DNA of 37,471 nt from positions 1 through 37,471 of the forward strand of contig CAZVCJ010000017.1 of NCBI GenBank assembly GCA_964625745.1. The letters are read 5' to 3'. Under the pieces are notes generated by a model. The model did not search any database. It saw only the letters and a list, made by a program, of their open reading frames with translations, and was not told the DNA's origin. The position numbers and the translations under genes are program-made. This document shows, piece by piece, positions 13,788-21,975 of the stretch (position 1 is its first letter; each line of letters starts with the position of its first letter). Source of the stretch: CAZVCJ01 sp964625745 (GTDB taxonomy: Bacteria; Chloroflexota; Anaerolineae; VGOG01).

Positions 13788-14744
13788 ATGAGAATTCTTT
13801 TCGTTTCCCTATTCGTAACTGCACTGTTGCTATGTGGCTGCGGTCAGGTAATCACTATGTCCACCCCCACGCCAGCAGCCACCGCCCCTGTGAACCTGAC
13901 TACGGTGACGCCCAGGCCCACCTCGACGCCAGCGCCGTCCACCCCCGCTCCGACCTCTCCCCCTACGCCCACCCCTACCCCAGTGATCTACGTCGTGCAA
14001 GCTGGCGATACCCTGATTGATATCGCTAACCAGTATGGGATCAGTGCTGAGGCTCTCCAGGAGGCTAACGCTATCCTGGATCCCCGGCGATTGCAATTGG
14101 GGCAAGAACTCGTCATCCCCCACGAAGACCATTCGTCGGAGGGAACCCCGACCTCCACGCCTACCCCTTTGCCTTTTGAGGTCAAGGGCCTGGGCTTCTA
14201 CGAGACGCCCGCCGGCAGCCTCTGGTGCCTGGGGGAAGTGGAAAACACCTCGGGCCGAGCCATCGAACGGGTCCAGGTAGAGGTCTCGCTCTACGATGGA
14301 GAGGACAAGGTGCTGGCCACGGAATCGGCCTTCGTCGCCCTGGGGATCGTTCCGCAAGGGGGCAAGGTTCCCTTCGCCATCCTCTTTGCTAACCCGCCAG
14401 TGAGCTTTGCCAAATATCAGGCCATCACCCTGAGTGGAGACCCGATGACCTTTCTGGGAGATCGCTACTTGGACTTGACCATCACCGAACAGCAAGGCGA
14501 ATCCGAGAGGCACTATTTCACTGTTGGGGGTTTGGTCGAAAACACCGGCCAGGCCGACGCCGAGACGGCTACAGTCCTGGTCACCGTCTACGATGCCCAG
14601 GGCCGGGTGACGGGCTTTCGTCAGGCGGATCTGGAGAACCCACCAGCAGCGGGAGAATCCTCTCCCTTCCAGGTAAACCTGTTGCCTTTCGGAGGCACGG
14701 TAGTAACCTACGCTGTTCAGGTACAGGGGACGCGCCTCGAGTAA
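13788..14744 (+). CDS. LysM-domain lipoprotein with C-terminal FxLYD-like domains
   Basis: 318 residues from the ATG at 13788 (GGAG about nine bases upstream). The signal peptide MRILFVSLFVTALLLCGCGQ carries a lipobox with Cys16 or Cys18 as the lipidated residue. A Thr/Pro-rich linker (residues 25-65) leads to one LysM domain (YVVQAGDTLIDIANQYGISA to QLGQELVIP, residues 68-110), which binds peptidoglycan or other GlcNAc polymers. A second Pro/Thr linker precedes two beta-sandwich segments: FEVKGLGFYETPAGSLWCLG with VENTSGRAIERVQVEVSLYD, and FTVGGLVENTGQADAETATV with LVTVYDAQGRV, which look like FxLYD modules. It is probably a surface-anchored cell-wall-associated protein of unknown specific role, with plsC downstream. 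Confidence 0.85.
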   Translation: MRILFVSLFVTALLLCGCGQVITMSTPTPAATAPVNLTTVTPRPTSTPAPSTPAPTSPPTPTPTPVIYVVQAGDTLIDIANQYGISAEALQEANAILDPRRLQLGQELVIPHEDHSSEGTPTSTPTPLPFEVKGLGFYETPAGSLWCLGEVENTSGRAIERVQVEVSLYDGEDKVLATESAFVALGIVPQGGKVPFAILFANPPVSFAKYQAITLSGDPMTFLGDRYLDLTITEQQGESERHYFTVGGLVENTGQADAETATVLVTVYDAQGRVTGFRQADLENPPAAGESSPFQVNLLPFGGTVVTYAVQVQGTRLE

Positions 14745-14758
14745 AGAACTGAAGCCCG

Positions 14759-14854
14759 AGAAACCAGGTTTTTGTGTTGGAAAAGAGGCTTCCGTTGACA
14801 GCACTATATGGTCGGCCAGTTATTCGATTCCACGGCGGGAAAAACCTGGTTTCT
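14759..14854. repeat. 96-bp segment with perfect 15-bp inverted ends
   Basis: AGAAACCAGGTTTTT (14759-14773) recurs in inverse as AAAAACCTGGTTTCT (14840-14854). The 66 bases between them hold no gene. The segment occupies nearly all of the 137-bp gap between the LysM lipoprotein gene and plsC. It could be a dispersed MITE-like element or a transcript hairpin between the two genes. Confidence 0.75.
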
Positions 14855-14881
14855 GACCTCTTGTGCCTTGAATAGAGAAAC

Positions 14882-15517
14882 GTGGATCGGTATTATCGTT
14901 CTCTGAGAGCCATCGTCAGATTTGTTTTCAAGCTCTTCACCGATTGGGAGGTAGTGGGGTTGGAGAACGTGCCTCCCGATGGGCCTTTCATCTCTGTCTT
15001 CAACCACACCCATTGGCTGGACCCGCCGCTCCTCATGGGCTCGCTGCCTCGGCGACTCTATCCCCTGGCGGCGGACAAGTGGCGACGCAGGCCGGTGATA
15101 GGTCAACTTGCGGCTTCGGTGGGCGCGATCTCTATCCGGCGTGGGGAGGTGGATCGGCGAGCTTTGAGCCAGGCTATAGAGGCGCTCGAGCAAGGGAAGG
15201 TTTTGGGCATTGCTCCTGAGGGAACCCGCAGCAAGACCGGGGTTATGCAACAGGGACGCGCCGGAGCCGCCTACATCGCCTGCCTGACGGGGGTGTCTTT
15301 GTTGCCCGTGGGGGTCATCGGCGCCGAGAAGGCTCTGGGGGAATTGCAGCGGTTGCGACGCCCCCAGGTGAAAGTCATCATCGGCCAATCCTTTGCCCTT
15401 CACCCCTTGCCCAGCAAGGCCGGCGGCAAAAGCCAGCGCCTTAAAGAGTACACCGCCCAGATCATGCATCGCATCGCTGAGCTTTTGCCTGAGGAATATC
15501 GAGGGGTCTATCGCTAA
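14882..15517 (+). CDS. plsC: 1-acyl-sn-glycerol-3-phosphate acyltransferase (PlsC family)
   Basis: 211 residues with a GTG start at 14882. The catalytic motif NHTHWLD (residues 41-47, NHX4D type) is followed by the PlsC signature APEGTRS (111-117), and SIRRGEVDR-like and PVGVIGAEKAL segments also fit the family. It transfers an acyl chain to position 2 of lysophosphatidic acid at the cytoplasmic membrane in phospholipid synthesis. The protein is at the short end for the family and is complete. A strong hairpin terminator follows. It lies downstream of the LysM lipoprotein gene in the same direction; a shared promoter is possible despite the inverted repeat between them. Confidence 0.9.
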   Translation: MDRYYRSLRAIVRFVFKLFTDWEVVGLENVPPDGPFISVFNHTHWLDPPLLMGSLPRRLYPLAADKWRRRPVIGQLAASVGAISIRRGEVDRRALSQAIEALEQGKVLGIAPEGTRSKTGVMQQGRAGAAYIACLTGVSLLPVGVIGAEKALGELQRLRRPQVKVIIGQSFALHPLPSKAGGKSQRLKEYTAQIMHRIAELLPEEYRGVYR

Positions 15518-15555
15518 GTTGGCGGAACGATTGATCTGACATGCTAACCGCCAGG

Positions 15556-15594
15556 CGATAAAGGGGCACTGCATCGTGCAGTGCCCCTTTATCG
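15556..15594. terminator. Perfect 18-bp hairpin terminator after plsC
   Basis: CGATAAAGGGGCACTGCA (15556-15573) pairs perfectly with TGCAGTGCCCCTTTATCG (15577-15594) around a TCG loop. TTTATGG follows on the plus side. It closes the plsC transcript and insulates the regulator promoter downstream. The A/T ends could also make it work in reverse. Confidence 0.85.
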
Positions 15595-15610
15595 TTTATG
15601 GATAGAGACA

Positions 15611-15635
15611 TTGGATGGTACAAATTACCATCCAA
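15611..15635. promoter_or_regulatory. Inverted repeat upstream of the mocR promoter (operator 1)
   Basis: TTGGATGGT and ACCATCCAA form a perfect 9-bp inverted repeat around ACAAATT. It ends seven bases before the -35 box of the promoter at 15643-15671, a typical location for a MocR-type activator/autoregulator site. It shares the TTGGA/TCCAA ends with the second repeat over the start site. Confidence 0.65.
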
Positions 15636-15642
15636 TTGGCCC

Positions 15643-15671
15643 TTGACAGGGGCTATAATCCCTGTTATAAT
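15643..15671 (+). promoter_or_regulatory. Consensus sigma-70 promoter for mocR-potDABC
   Basis: TTGACA (15643-15648) and TATAAT (15666-15671) match consensus perfectly with 17 bases between. A second TATAAT at 15654-15659 is too close to this -35 box. The likely start lies within the inverted repeat at 15675-15690, followed by a leader of about 140 bases to the regulator start. Confidence 0.85.
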
Positions 15672-15674
15672 GAT

Positions 15675-15690
15675 ATTGGAACAGTCCAAT
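15675..15690. promoter_or_regulatory. Inverted repeat over the start site (operator 2)
   Basis: ATTGGA and TCCAAT flank ACAG just downstream of the -10 box. The half sites repeat the TTGGA/TCCAA of the upstream inverted repeat. The arrangement suggests one regulator, most simply the MocR protein encoded next, binding both sides of the promoter. Confidence 0.55.
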
Positions 15691-15713
15691 CAGAAGCTCT
15701 TGGTCGAGCCATT

Positions 15714-15795
15714 AGTGTCAACCTGAGACCTGACAGGTTTGAAAAGCACCTGCGCAAAACCTGTCAGGTCTGGACACACTCCTTAGGTTGACACT
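15714..15795. repeat. Nested inverted repeat in the mocR leader
   Basis: An outer pair AGTGTCAACCT (15714-15724) and AGGTTGACACT (15785-15795) encloses an inner pair AGACCTGACAGGTTT (15726-15740) and AAACCTGTCAGGTCT (15757-15771). Both pairs are perfect. The leader RNA would fold into one long hairpin ending about 20 bases before the start codon of the regulator. It has the look of an inserted dispersed repeat and could also lower translation. Confidence 0.8.
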
Positions 15796-15815
15796 TGGTT
15801 GTTGAGGTGTCCATC

Positions 15816-17345
15816 ATGATGTTGCGTCTGGACCGGGACGGCCGTACGCCCCTTTACCTTCAGATTCGAGACCAGTTGCGGGAGATGATCCTGGATGGTA
15901 CTCTGAGCGAGAGCAGCCGCCTGCCCCCGGAACGGAAGATGGCCACTGCCCTGGGGGTGAACCGTACCACAGTGGTCAACGCCTATCGCGAGCTGGCCGC
16001 CGATGGTCTGGTGGAGGGACAGGTGGGGCGAGGCACTGTTGTTCGCCGCTCGCCACTATCTCCGCTCCCCCAACCTCCTGACCACCTGGCTACCTACCCT
16101 CTGGTATGGAATGAGTACTTCGTGCCCCGGACCGAGGGAGGCCGAGACCCGTTGCTACGTGACTTGATGGCCCTCTTGACTCGCGCTGATACCATCTCTT
16201 TCGCCGCCGGCATCCCTGCCCCTGAGCTCTATCCTCTGGACGATTTCCGGCAAGCCATGACCCACGTTCTGGACACGGCGGGCCAGGCCCTTCTCCAACC
16301 CTGTCCTGTCGAGGGCTACTATCCCCTGCGCCAGACTATTGCCCGCCGCATGGCTCGCCGGGGAGCCAACGTCAGAGCGGAAAACATCCTGATCATCACC
16401 GGTTCTCAGCAGGGCCTGGACCTGATCGCCCGAGCCTTCGTGACAGCGGGCGACGAGGTGGTAGTGGAAGCGCCCAGTTATCTGGGAGCGCTGCAGATCT
16501 TCAGCGGGGCGGGAGCCAGGCTCCTGGGCGTGCCGCTGGACGAAGAGGGAATGCGACTGGATGTCCTTGAAAACATCCTCATCCGCTATCGGCCCAAGCT
16601 GATCTACACGCTGCCTACTTTCCAGAACCCTTCGGGTCGCACTATGTCTCCCAAGTGGCGCCTGCGGCTGCTGGAGATGGCCCGCCGCCATCGGGTACCC
16701 ATCGTCGAAGATGATCCCTACGGCGAGCTCTATTACACCAGCCAGGCTCCTTCCCCATTGCTGGCCCTGGATCAGGAAGGTTACGTCATTTACCTGAGCA
16801 CCTTTTCCAAGATACTCTTCCCCGGCTTACGACTGGGGTGGGTGGCTGCACCCCGCCCGGTGATCGAACGGCTGAGTCAGATCAAGCAATTGGCCGATCT
16901 TCATTGCAGTACTTTGATCCAGGGAGCAATCCATGAGTTCTGCCAGAGTGGAGCGTTGGACAGACACCTGGATCGTGTAAGGGACCTCTATCGCCAGCGG
17001 CGGGATGCCATGCTGGTCGCGCTGACCAAGTACGGTCCGGCTGGACTGGAATGGGACGAGCCCCAGGGTGGCTTTAACCTCTGGTGTCGGCTTCCGGCTG
17101 GCATGAAAGCCCGCCAGTTGATGGCTGAAGCGGCTCGCCAGAATGTGGCCCTGGTGCCGGGTGAAGTCTTTTATCCTGACGGCGGCGGACAGGAGGAGAT
17201 GCGTTTGAACTTCAGTTGTCCTCCCATCGCTCAAATAGAAGAGGGGATTCGGCGGCTGGGCGTGGCCCTCACCGCCCTGCTGAAAAAGCGAAAGAGGGCA
17301 GAAGAGCAGTACGAGGTGGAGTTTGCAGCCCAACCCATTGTGTAA
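15816..17345 (+). CDS. MocR/GabR-type regulator (GntR helix-turn-helix fused to aminotransferase)
   Basis: 509 residues. The N-terminal winged helix reads TPLYLQIRDQLREMILDGTL, SRLPPERKMATALGVNRTTV and AYRELAADGLVEGQVGRGTV, a GntR domain. A linker leads to a fold-type I aminotransferase domain with GSQQGLDLIARAF, PTFQNPSGRTM, VEDDPYGELYY and the PLP-lysine motif STFSKILFPGLRLGW (Lys332). MocR proteins use PLP to sense GABA, vitamin B6 or other amines and usually control a neighbouring gene set. Here a polyamine-type importer follows directly, so it probably senses an amine linked to it. ATG at 15816 is chosen because GAGG lies eight bases upstream; a TTG further up is possible. Two flanking inverted repeats suggest autoregulation. 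Confidence 0.93.
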   Translation: MMLRLDRDGRTPLYLQIRDQLREMILDGTLSESSRLPPERKMATALGVNRTTVVNAYRELAADGLVEGQVGRGTVVRRSPLSPLPQPPDHLATYPLVWNEYFVPRTEGGRDPLLRDLMALLTRADTISFAAGIPAPELYPLDDFRQAMTHVLDTAGQALLQPCPVEGYYPLRQTIARRMARRGANVRAENILIITGSQQGLDLIARAFVTAGDEVVVEAPSYLGALQIFSGAGARLLGVPLDEEGMRLDVLENILIRYRPKLIYTLPTFQNPSGRTMSPKWRLRLLEMARRHRVPIVEDDPYGELYYTSQAPSPLLALDQEGYVIYLSTFSKILFPGLRLGWVAAPRPVIERLSQIKQLADLHCSTLIQGAIHEFCQSGALDRHLDRVRDLYRQRRDAMLVALTKYGPAGLEWDEPQGGFNLWCRLPAGMKARQLMAEAARQNVALVPGEVFYPDGGGQEEMRLNFSCPPIAQIEEGIRRLGVALTALLKKRKRAEEQYEVEFAAQPIV

Positions 17346-17420
17346 GCGTTGGGAGGGAGTTGAGGAGCCCCTCAGATGCCTCAGCTTCCTCAGATTAAAG
17401 AACAACTCAAGGAGGATGAA

Positions 17421-18623
17421 ATGAGTGCTAAGGTGCATGAGGAGAAGCCAGTGACAGGTTCAGTCTTCGAGCGGCGGATCGCCCGTCGGGAATTCCTACG
17501 CAGGGCTACAGCTCTTCTGGGCGGTGTGGGTCTGGGCTCGCTTCTGGCATCGTGTGGTCCAGCCCCGACCCCACAGAGAGTAGAGGTGACTCGGGTCGTA
17601 GAGAAGGAAGTGGAGAAGGTTGTCACAGCCACGCCAGCACTGACGGCCGACAGGCTGAATCTCTGGTGCTGGAGCATCTACGCCCCCGCTTTTGCCATCG
17701 AGTCCTTCCAGGAGAAATATGACGTCCGAGTGAACATCACCTTTTACTTTGGCAACTCGGAGCTCCTGGCCAAGGTTATGGCCGGCCACACCGGGGCGGA
17801 TATTATCATGCCTAGTCATTACCGTCTACCCCAATACATGGCCCAGAACCTGATCCAACCCATTGACGTTGACAAGATCCCCAACTTCCGCTATCTTTAC
17901 AATAGTGTCAAGAATCTGGACTACACCTTCTACCAGGATCAGAGAATCTCTATCCCCTATTGTTTCGGAGTCACCGGGCTGGCGTACAACACCGAAGAGG
18001 TGGAGGGGCCCGTGACCTCCTGGGCCACGGCCTGGGACCCCCGCTACAAGGGGCGTATCCTCATGGAGGATACGGAGAGTTGGGTCTACGCCACGGCCAT
18101 GGGCCTGGGATACAGGCTGGAGGATTTGAAGACCGACACCGATGCCAAGCTGGCGAAGATCAAAGCAAAGATGCTGGAGCAGAAGCCATTGTTGCTGAAG
18201 CTCTCCCACGGCCTGGAGGAAGTGCGGACCCTCTTCGTCAGCGGCGACGCCCTGGTGGCCCATACCGATGACGGCCTGGCCTGGGGTCTACAAAAGGACG
18301 GCTTCCCCGTCGGAGTGGCCGTCCCCCAGGAGGGGGCTAACGGCTGGCAGGATCAGTTCTGCATCCCTGCTGAGGCTCCCCACGTAGATCTAGCCCATGC
18401 CTGGATCAACCACATGCTCGATCCAGAGGCCTGTGCCAGCCTGGCTGAGGAGGTGGGCTACCTCACCGTCAACGAGGAAGCAGCATCACTGATGGACCCT
18501 GAGATCAAAGCAATCATGAAGCACAGTGATGAAGAGCTGGCGCGGGTGCAGTGGACACCTGCTTTCTCCGACGAGGTCCTGGGGAAAATATCCAAGACGT
18601 TGGAGGAGGCCAAGGCAGGCTGA
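17421..18623 (+). CDS. potD: Polyamine-type ABC transporter substrate-binding lipoprotein (PotD-like)
   Basis: 400 residues from ATG 17421, with AAGGAGG upstream. The signal has a twin-arginine motif (ARREFLRRAT, residues 21-30) followed by a hydrophobic run and a lipobox LLASC (Cys45), so a folded, lipid-anchored export by Tat is likely. A short linker (VEVTRVVEKEVEKVVTATPA) precedes the binding domain: LNLWCWSIYAPAFAIESFQE, ADIIMPSHYRLPQYMAQN, YCFGVTGLAYNTEEVEGPVT and YLTVNEEAASLM are typical of the PotD/PotF group. It delivers putrescine/spermidine-like ligands to PotBC. It begins 75 bp after the MocR stop and opens the transporter block. Confidence 0.9.
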   Translation: MSAKVHEEKPVTGSVFERRIARREFLRRATALLGGVGLGSLLASCGPAPTPQRVEVTRVVEKEVEKVVTATPALTADRLNLWCWSIYAPAFAIESFQEKYDVRVNITFYFGNSELLAKVMAGHTGADIIMPSHYRLPQYMAQNLIQPIDVDKIPNFRYLYNSVKNLDYTFYQDQRISIPYCFGVTGLAYNTEEVEGPVTSWATAWDPRYKGRILMEDTESWVYATAMGLGYRLEDLKTDTDAKLAKIKAKMLEQKPLLLKLSHGLEEVRTLFVSGDALVAHTDDGLAWGLQKDGFPVGVAVPQEGANGWQDQFCIPAEAPHVDLAHAWINHMLDPEACASLAEEVGYLTVNEEAASLMDPEIKAIMKHSDEELARVQWTPAFSDEVLGKISKTLEEAKAG

Positions 18624-18664
18624 ATCCCTATGTGTATGGAGTGAAAGCAGAGAGTAGTGAGGGT

Positions 18665-19762
18665 ATGACAACCTTGGAGGAGCCAATAGGCCAGGATCAA
18701 TACGATGTTGAAGTGCGCAATGTGACCCACTTCTACGGTCGGACAAAGGTCCTGGATGAAATCAATTTGAAAGTGAGGGAGGGCGAATTCTTCGGCGTGC
18801 TGGGGCCCAGCGGTGCGGGCAAAACCACCCTCCTCAGGATCATTGGTGGCTTCGTCTTCCCCACTATGGGGTCCGTTTACATCCAGAACGAACGGATGGG
18901 GCATAGCCCCCCCTATCAGTGTAACACAACCATGGTCTTCCAACATTTGGCGCTCTTCCCCCACATGAATGTCTTCGACAACGTGGCCTACGGCCTGAAA
19001 GTGCGGAGAAGGCCCCGCAAGGAGATCTCCCGAAGAGTTGCTGAGGTTCTGGAACTGGTGAAGCTGACGGGGTTCGAAAACCGTTATCCCAAGCAACTGA
19101 GCGGCGGCCAACAGCAGAGGGTAGCTCTGGCTCGCTCCATCGTCGTGGAGCCTGGTGTAGTCCTCCTCGACGAGCCTTTAGGCTCCCTGGATCTGAAGCT
19201 CCGCCGGGAGATGGAGGTGGAACTGAAAAATCTGCAGAGAGTCCTGCGCACCACCTTCATTTACGTTACTCATGACCAGGAAGAGGCCCTCACCATGAGC
19301 GACCGTATCGGAGTGATCAACGAGGGTCGGCTGGAACAGATGGGCACCGTTGAGGAGATATACGAAAGGCCTCGCAGCCGCTTTGTAGCCGATTTCATCG
19401 GTGATACGAATTTGATCGAGGGGAAGGTGGAGTCCATCCAAGATCAGGTAGCTGCACTGCTGGCGGCTCCCTTGACATTTGTGGCTGAGGCCAGGGGAGA
19501 TTTCCGAGAAGGGGATATGGTTTGTCTTTCAGTACGGCCCGAAAGGGTGCGGCTGGGAGAAGCGGCGGAGGCTTGTCCTGTCCACTGTCGGGGCATTGTC
19601 CAGGACGTCACCTATACGGGGCCGAAACGCCGTTACTTGGTGCGGCTGGAAAACGGTCAGACGTTAAAGGCGGATGTACTGGCTGGTGAAGTCACCGCTT
19701 TCACTGTGGGCGACGAGGTCCCCATAGGCTGGCAGAGCCGGGATGCTTATCTGTTGAGATGA
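18665..19762 (+). CDS. potA: Polyamine-type ABC transporter ATP-binding protein (PotA-like)
   Basis: About 365 residues. It shows Walker A GPSGAGKT (47-54), Q-loop MVFQHLALFPHM, signature LSGGQQQR, Walker B VVLLDEPLGSLDLKLRREME and H-loop YVTHDQEEA. A C-terminal TOBE-type regulatory domain (DFIGDTNLIEGKVE, then LSVRPERVRLGEAAE) fits PotA/MalK-class ATPases. ATG at 18665 was chosen as the last start before the conserved core. The ribosome site (GTGAGGG) is very close to it, so an upstream GTG at 18641 cannot be excluded. The gene lies 41 bp after potD and only a few bases before potB. Confidence 0.93.
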   Translation: MTTLEEPIGQDQYDVEVRNVTHFYGRTKVLDEINLKVREGEFFGVLGPSGAGKTTLLRIIGGFVFPTMGSVYIQNERMGHSPPYQCNTTMVFQHLALFPHMNVFDNVAYGLKVRRRPRKEISRRVAEVLELVKLTGFENRYPKQLSGGQQQRVALARSIVVEPGVVLLDEPLGSLDLKLRREMEVELKNLQRVLRTTFIYVTHDQEEALTMSDRIGVINEGRLEQMGTVEEIYERPRSRFVADFIGDTNLIEGKVESIQDQVAALLAAPLTFVAEARGDFREGDMVCLSVRPERVRLGEAAEACPVHCRGIVQDVTYTGPKRRYLVRLENGQTLKADVLAGEVTAFTVGDEVPIGWQSRDAYLLR

Positions 19763-19766
19763 GAAA

Positions 19767-20690
19767 GTGAAGCAGATGGGAGGGAGCCCATTGACCTCAA
19801 GAACAGAGAGGGCGGATGAAAGGCCCCGTACCCCCGCTAGAAAGCGGGGAAGGGGTAAGTACAAGTTGACATTGATCCTGCTCCCCGGGGTGGCCTGGCT
19901 TTTCATCTTCTACCTTATCCCCACCCTGGTTATGTTCAGGTACAGCCTCCTCTCCAACATGCCCCACATCGCCCCTCCGACCTTCACCCTCTCTAACTAT
20001 CTGGATGCTTTCTGCACCACGCTATATGCTAAGGTCTTTCTGAGGACGGCCAGGTTCTCCACCTCGGTCACGGCCATGTTGCTCCTTTCCTGCTTCCCCC
20101 TGGCCTACTACCTGGCCAAAAAGGCCAGGCATCAGAAAGAGATACTAATTCTGCTCATGATCCCTTTCTGGACGAGCCAGGTTTTACGAGCCTTCGCCTG
20201 GATCATCCTCCTGAGCCGAAGCGGGATGGTCAACGTGTTGCTAGGCAGGTTACACCTCATCGAGGAGCCTCTGCGACTCCTGTACAACTGGCGGGCAGTC
20301 ACTATGGGGTTGTTCTATTCTTATATCCCTTACATGATCTTACCTCTGTATGCCGCCATCGGCCGTGTTGATGATGCACTTCTGGAGGCTTCAACTGACC
20401 TGGGAGCGAATAGTTGGCAGACGCTTTGGAATGTGACCATCCCGTTGAGTCTACCAGGCATCGTCTCCGGAGCGGCCTTAGTCTTTGTGGCCTCGTTCAC
20501 TGATGTGCTCTCGCCCACCCTGCTAGGCGGCCCCAGTAACGAGATGATCTCCAGCGTCATCTTCAATACCTTCACTATGGGCTCGAACTGGCCGTTAGGC
20601 TCAGCCTTATCCTTCATATTGCTTGCAGCCCTGCTATTGGCAGCGGCTTTGATCATGGTCATAAGCAGCCGGGTCCGCTATGAAACATAG
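19767..20690 (+). CDS. potB: Polyamine-type ABC transporter permease (PotB-like)
   Basis: 307 residues, with a GTG start four bases after the potA stop (ATG 19776 is an alternative). After a basic N-terminal tail come about six hydrophobic helices, beginning YKLTLILLPGVAWLFIFYLI. The EAA loop is ASTDLGANSWQTLWNVTIPL, matching the family's docking motif, and FTDVLSPTLLGGPSNEMIS is a PotB signature region. With PotC it forms the transmembrane channel. The 3' end overlaps potC by 11 bases, showing tight coupling. Confidence 0.93.
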   Translation: MKQMGGSPLTSRTERADERPRTPARKRGRGKYKLTLILLPGVAWLFIFYLIPTLVMFRYSLLSNMPHIAPPTFTLSNYLDAFCTTLYAKVFLRTARFSTSVTAMLLLSCFPLAYYLAKKARHQKEILILLMIPFWTSQVLRAFAWIILLSRSGMVNVLLGRLHLIEEPLRLLYNWRAVTMGLFYSYIPYMILPLYAAIGRVDDALLEASTDLGANSWQTLWNVTIPLSLPGIVSGAALVFVASFTDVLSPTLLGGPSNEMISSVIFNTFTMGSNWPLGSALSFILLAALLLAAALIMVISSRVRYET

Positions 20691-21531
20691 AGAGGCCAAG
20701 AAGGTAGTGAATTCCAGGCAGAGGTTTCGGCAATACATACCCGATTTGAACGATCTGGCGCATAAGCTCTATGTGGGTTGTTTCCTGCTCTTTATCTTCG
20801 CTCCTATTGTGGTTACAGTACTGTATGCCTTCAATTCATCACGCTACTTTGTTTGGCCCATCCAAGGCTTTTCCCTGGAGTGGTTTCGCCAGGCCTGGCA
20901 TAACCGGCTGCTTATCGAAGCCTTCGCCAACTCGGTCATCATCGCTCTGGCCACCACGGCTTTGTGTACGGCCATCGGCACGCTCATGTCCTTCGGCCTG
21001 GTGCGATTCCGCTTCCGGGGCCGTGGTTTCCTTAACATCCTGGTACTGCTCCCAGTGGTAACCTATGGCATCGTGTCCTCTATTTCCCTTCTCCTCTTCT
21101 TCGATATGGTGCATATCCAGAGGGGAATCGGAGCTACCATCCTGGGACATACTACCTTCCTGTTCCCCTTTGCGGTGATCATCATCAATGGCCGCTTGAC
21201 CAACTTCGACACCTCCCTGGAAGAGGCAGCCATGGATCTGGGGGCCAGGCCGGTGAGGGTCTTCTTCGATATCACGTTGCCCTTGATCATGCCGGCCATC
21301 GTGGCCGGAGCACTTCTTGTATTCACCCTCTCCTTCGACGATTTCATCCTTTCCTTTTTTCTAATTGGCAACACCAACACTCTGCCTGTGTACATCTTCG
21401 GCCTGATTCGCTACTTCATGACGCCTGCAGTCAACGCTGCAGCGACCGCTCTCATTGGCATCACCATGATATTTGTGATTTTGATCAGTTTCTTCTTCAG
21501 GGAAATAAGGACTATATGGGTTGGTGTTTGA
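20680..21531 (+). CDS. potC: Polyamine-type ABC transporter permease (PotC-like)
   Basis: 283 residues. The first helix is VGCFLLFIFAPIVVTVLYAF, followed by NSSRYFVWPIQGFSLEWFRQ, a characteristic PotC/PotI periplasmic segment. The EAA loop reads EEAAMDLGARPVRVFFDITL, and FDDFILSFFLIGNTNTLPVY is another family hallmark. It completes the D-A-B-C importer. The ATG overlaps the end of potB. No convincing terminator was found after it; a truncated Uma2 gene follows at once. Confidence 0.93.
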   Translation: MKHREAKKVVNSRQRFRQYIPDLNDLAHKLYVGCFLLFIFAPIVVTVLYAFNSSRYFVWPIQGFSLEWFRQAWHNRLLIEAFANSVIIALATTALCTAIGTLMSFGLVRFRFRGRGFLNILVLLPVVTYGIVSSISLLLFFDMVHIQRGIGATILGHTTFLFPFAVIIINGRLTNFDTSLEEAAMDLGARPVRVFFDITLPLIMPAIVAGALLVFTLSFDDFILSFFLIGNTNTLPVYIFGLIRYFMTPAVNAAATALIGITMIFVILISFFFREIRTIWVGV

Positions 21532-21582
21532 CGTTTGCTCTTTTTTGTGGTACACTGGGTTCAACGCCCAAATCGGAGAATT

Positions 21583-21975
21583 TTGAATGGAGGCCGCTCA
21601 CACGTTACAGAGGACGATTATCTAGCAGGCCCACCGGAACTGATCGTAGAAATCGCTGCCAGTAGCGCGGCTTACGACTTGCACAGCAAGCGCCGCGTCT
21701 ATGCACGCAGCGGGGTGCAGGAATATCTGGCTGTGCAGATGTACGAGCAGCGGGTGGATTGGTTCATCTTGCGCGAGGGGGTCTACGAGACACTGACGCC
21801 CGACACTGATGGCGTGTTGCGCAGCGAAGTGTTCCCAGGCCTGTGGCTGCAACCGGCCGCCATCTGGTCGGGCGATCTGGCGGCGATGCTGGCGGTGTTG
21901 CAGGAGGGACTGGCCTCGCCAGAGCACGCCGCTTTCCTGGCGCGCTTGCGGACACCAGTGGGTGAGAGTCAGTGA
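21583..21975 (+). pseudogene. Uma2-family (DUF820) endonuclease-like gene, 5'-truncated
   Basis: The readable part begins NGGRSHVTEDDYLAGPPELI and continues VEIAASSAAYDLHSKRRVYA, then GVQEYLAV and DGVLRSEVFPGLWL, which match the C-terminal two thirds of Uma2 proteins, including the PELIVEIA strand and the Lys of the DLHSKR segment. The N-terminal part, with the family's first acidic catalytic region, is absent; upstream is the potC end. The frame stays open to a TTG at 21535, but no good ribosome site is seen. It is most simply a truncated remnant; a short expressed product is possible. Confidence 0.7.

Noticed and set aside
21528..21556. TTGACG-17-TACACT on the plus strand at the potC stop
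   Set aside because: The spacing is good, but the only gene it could serve is a truncated Uma2 remnant without a proper start, so it may be a leftover or chance match.
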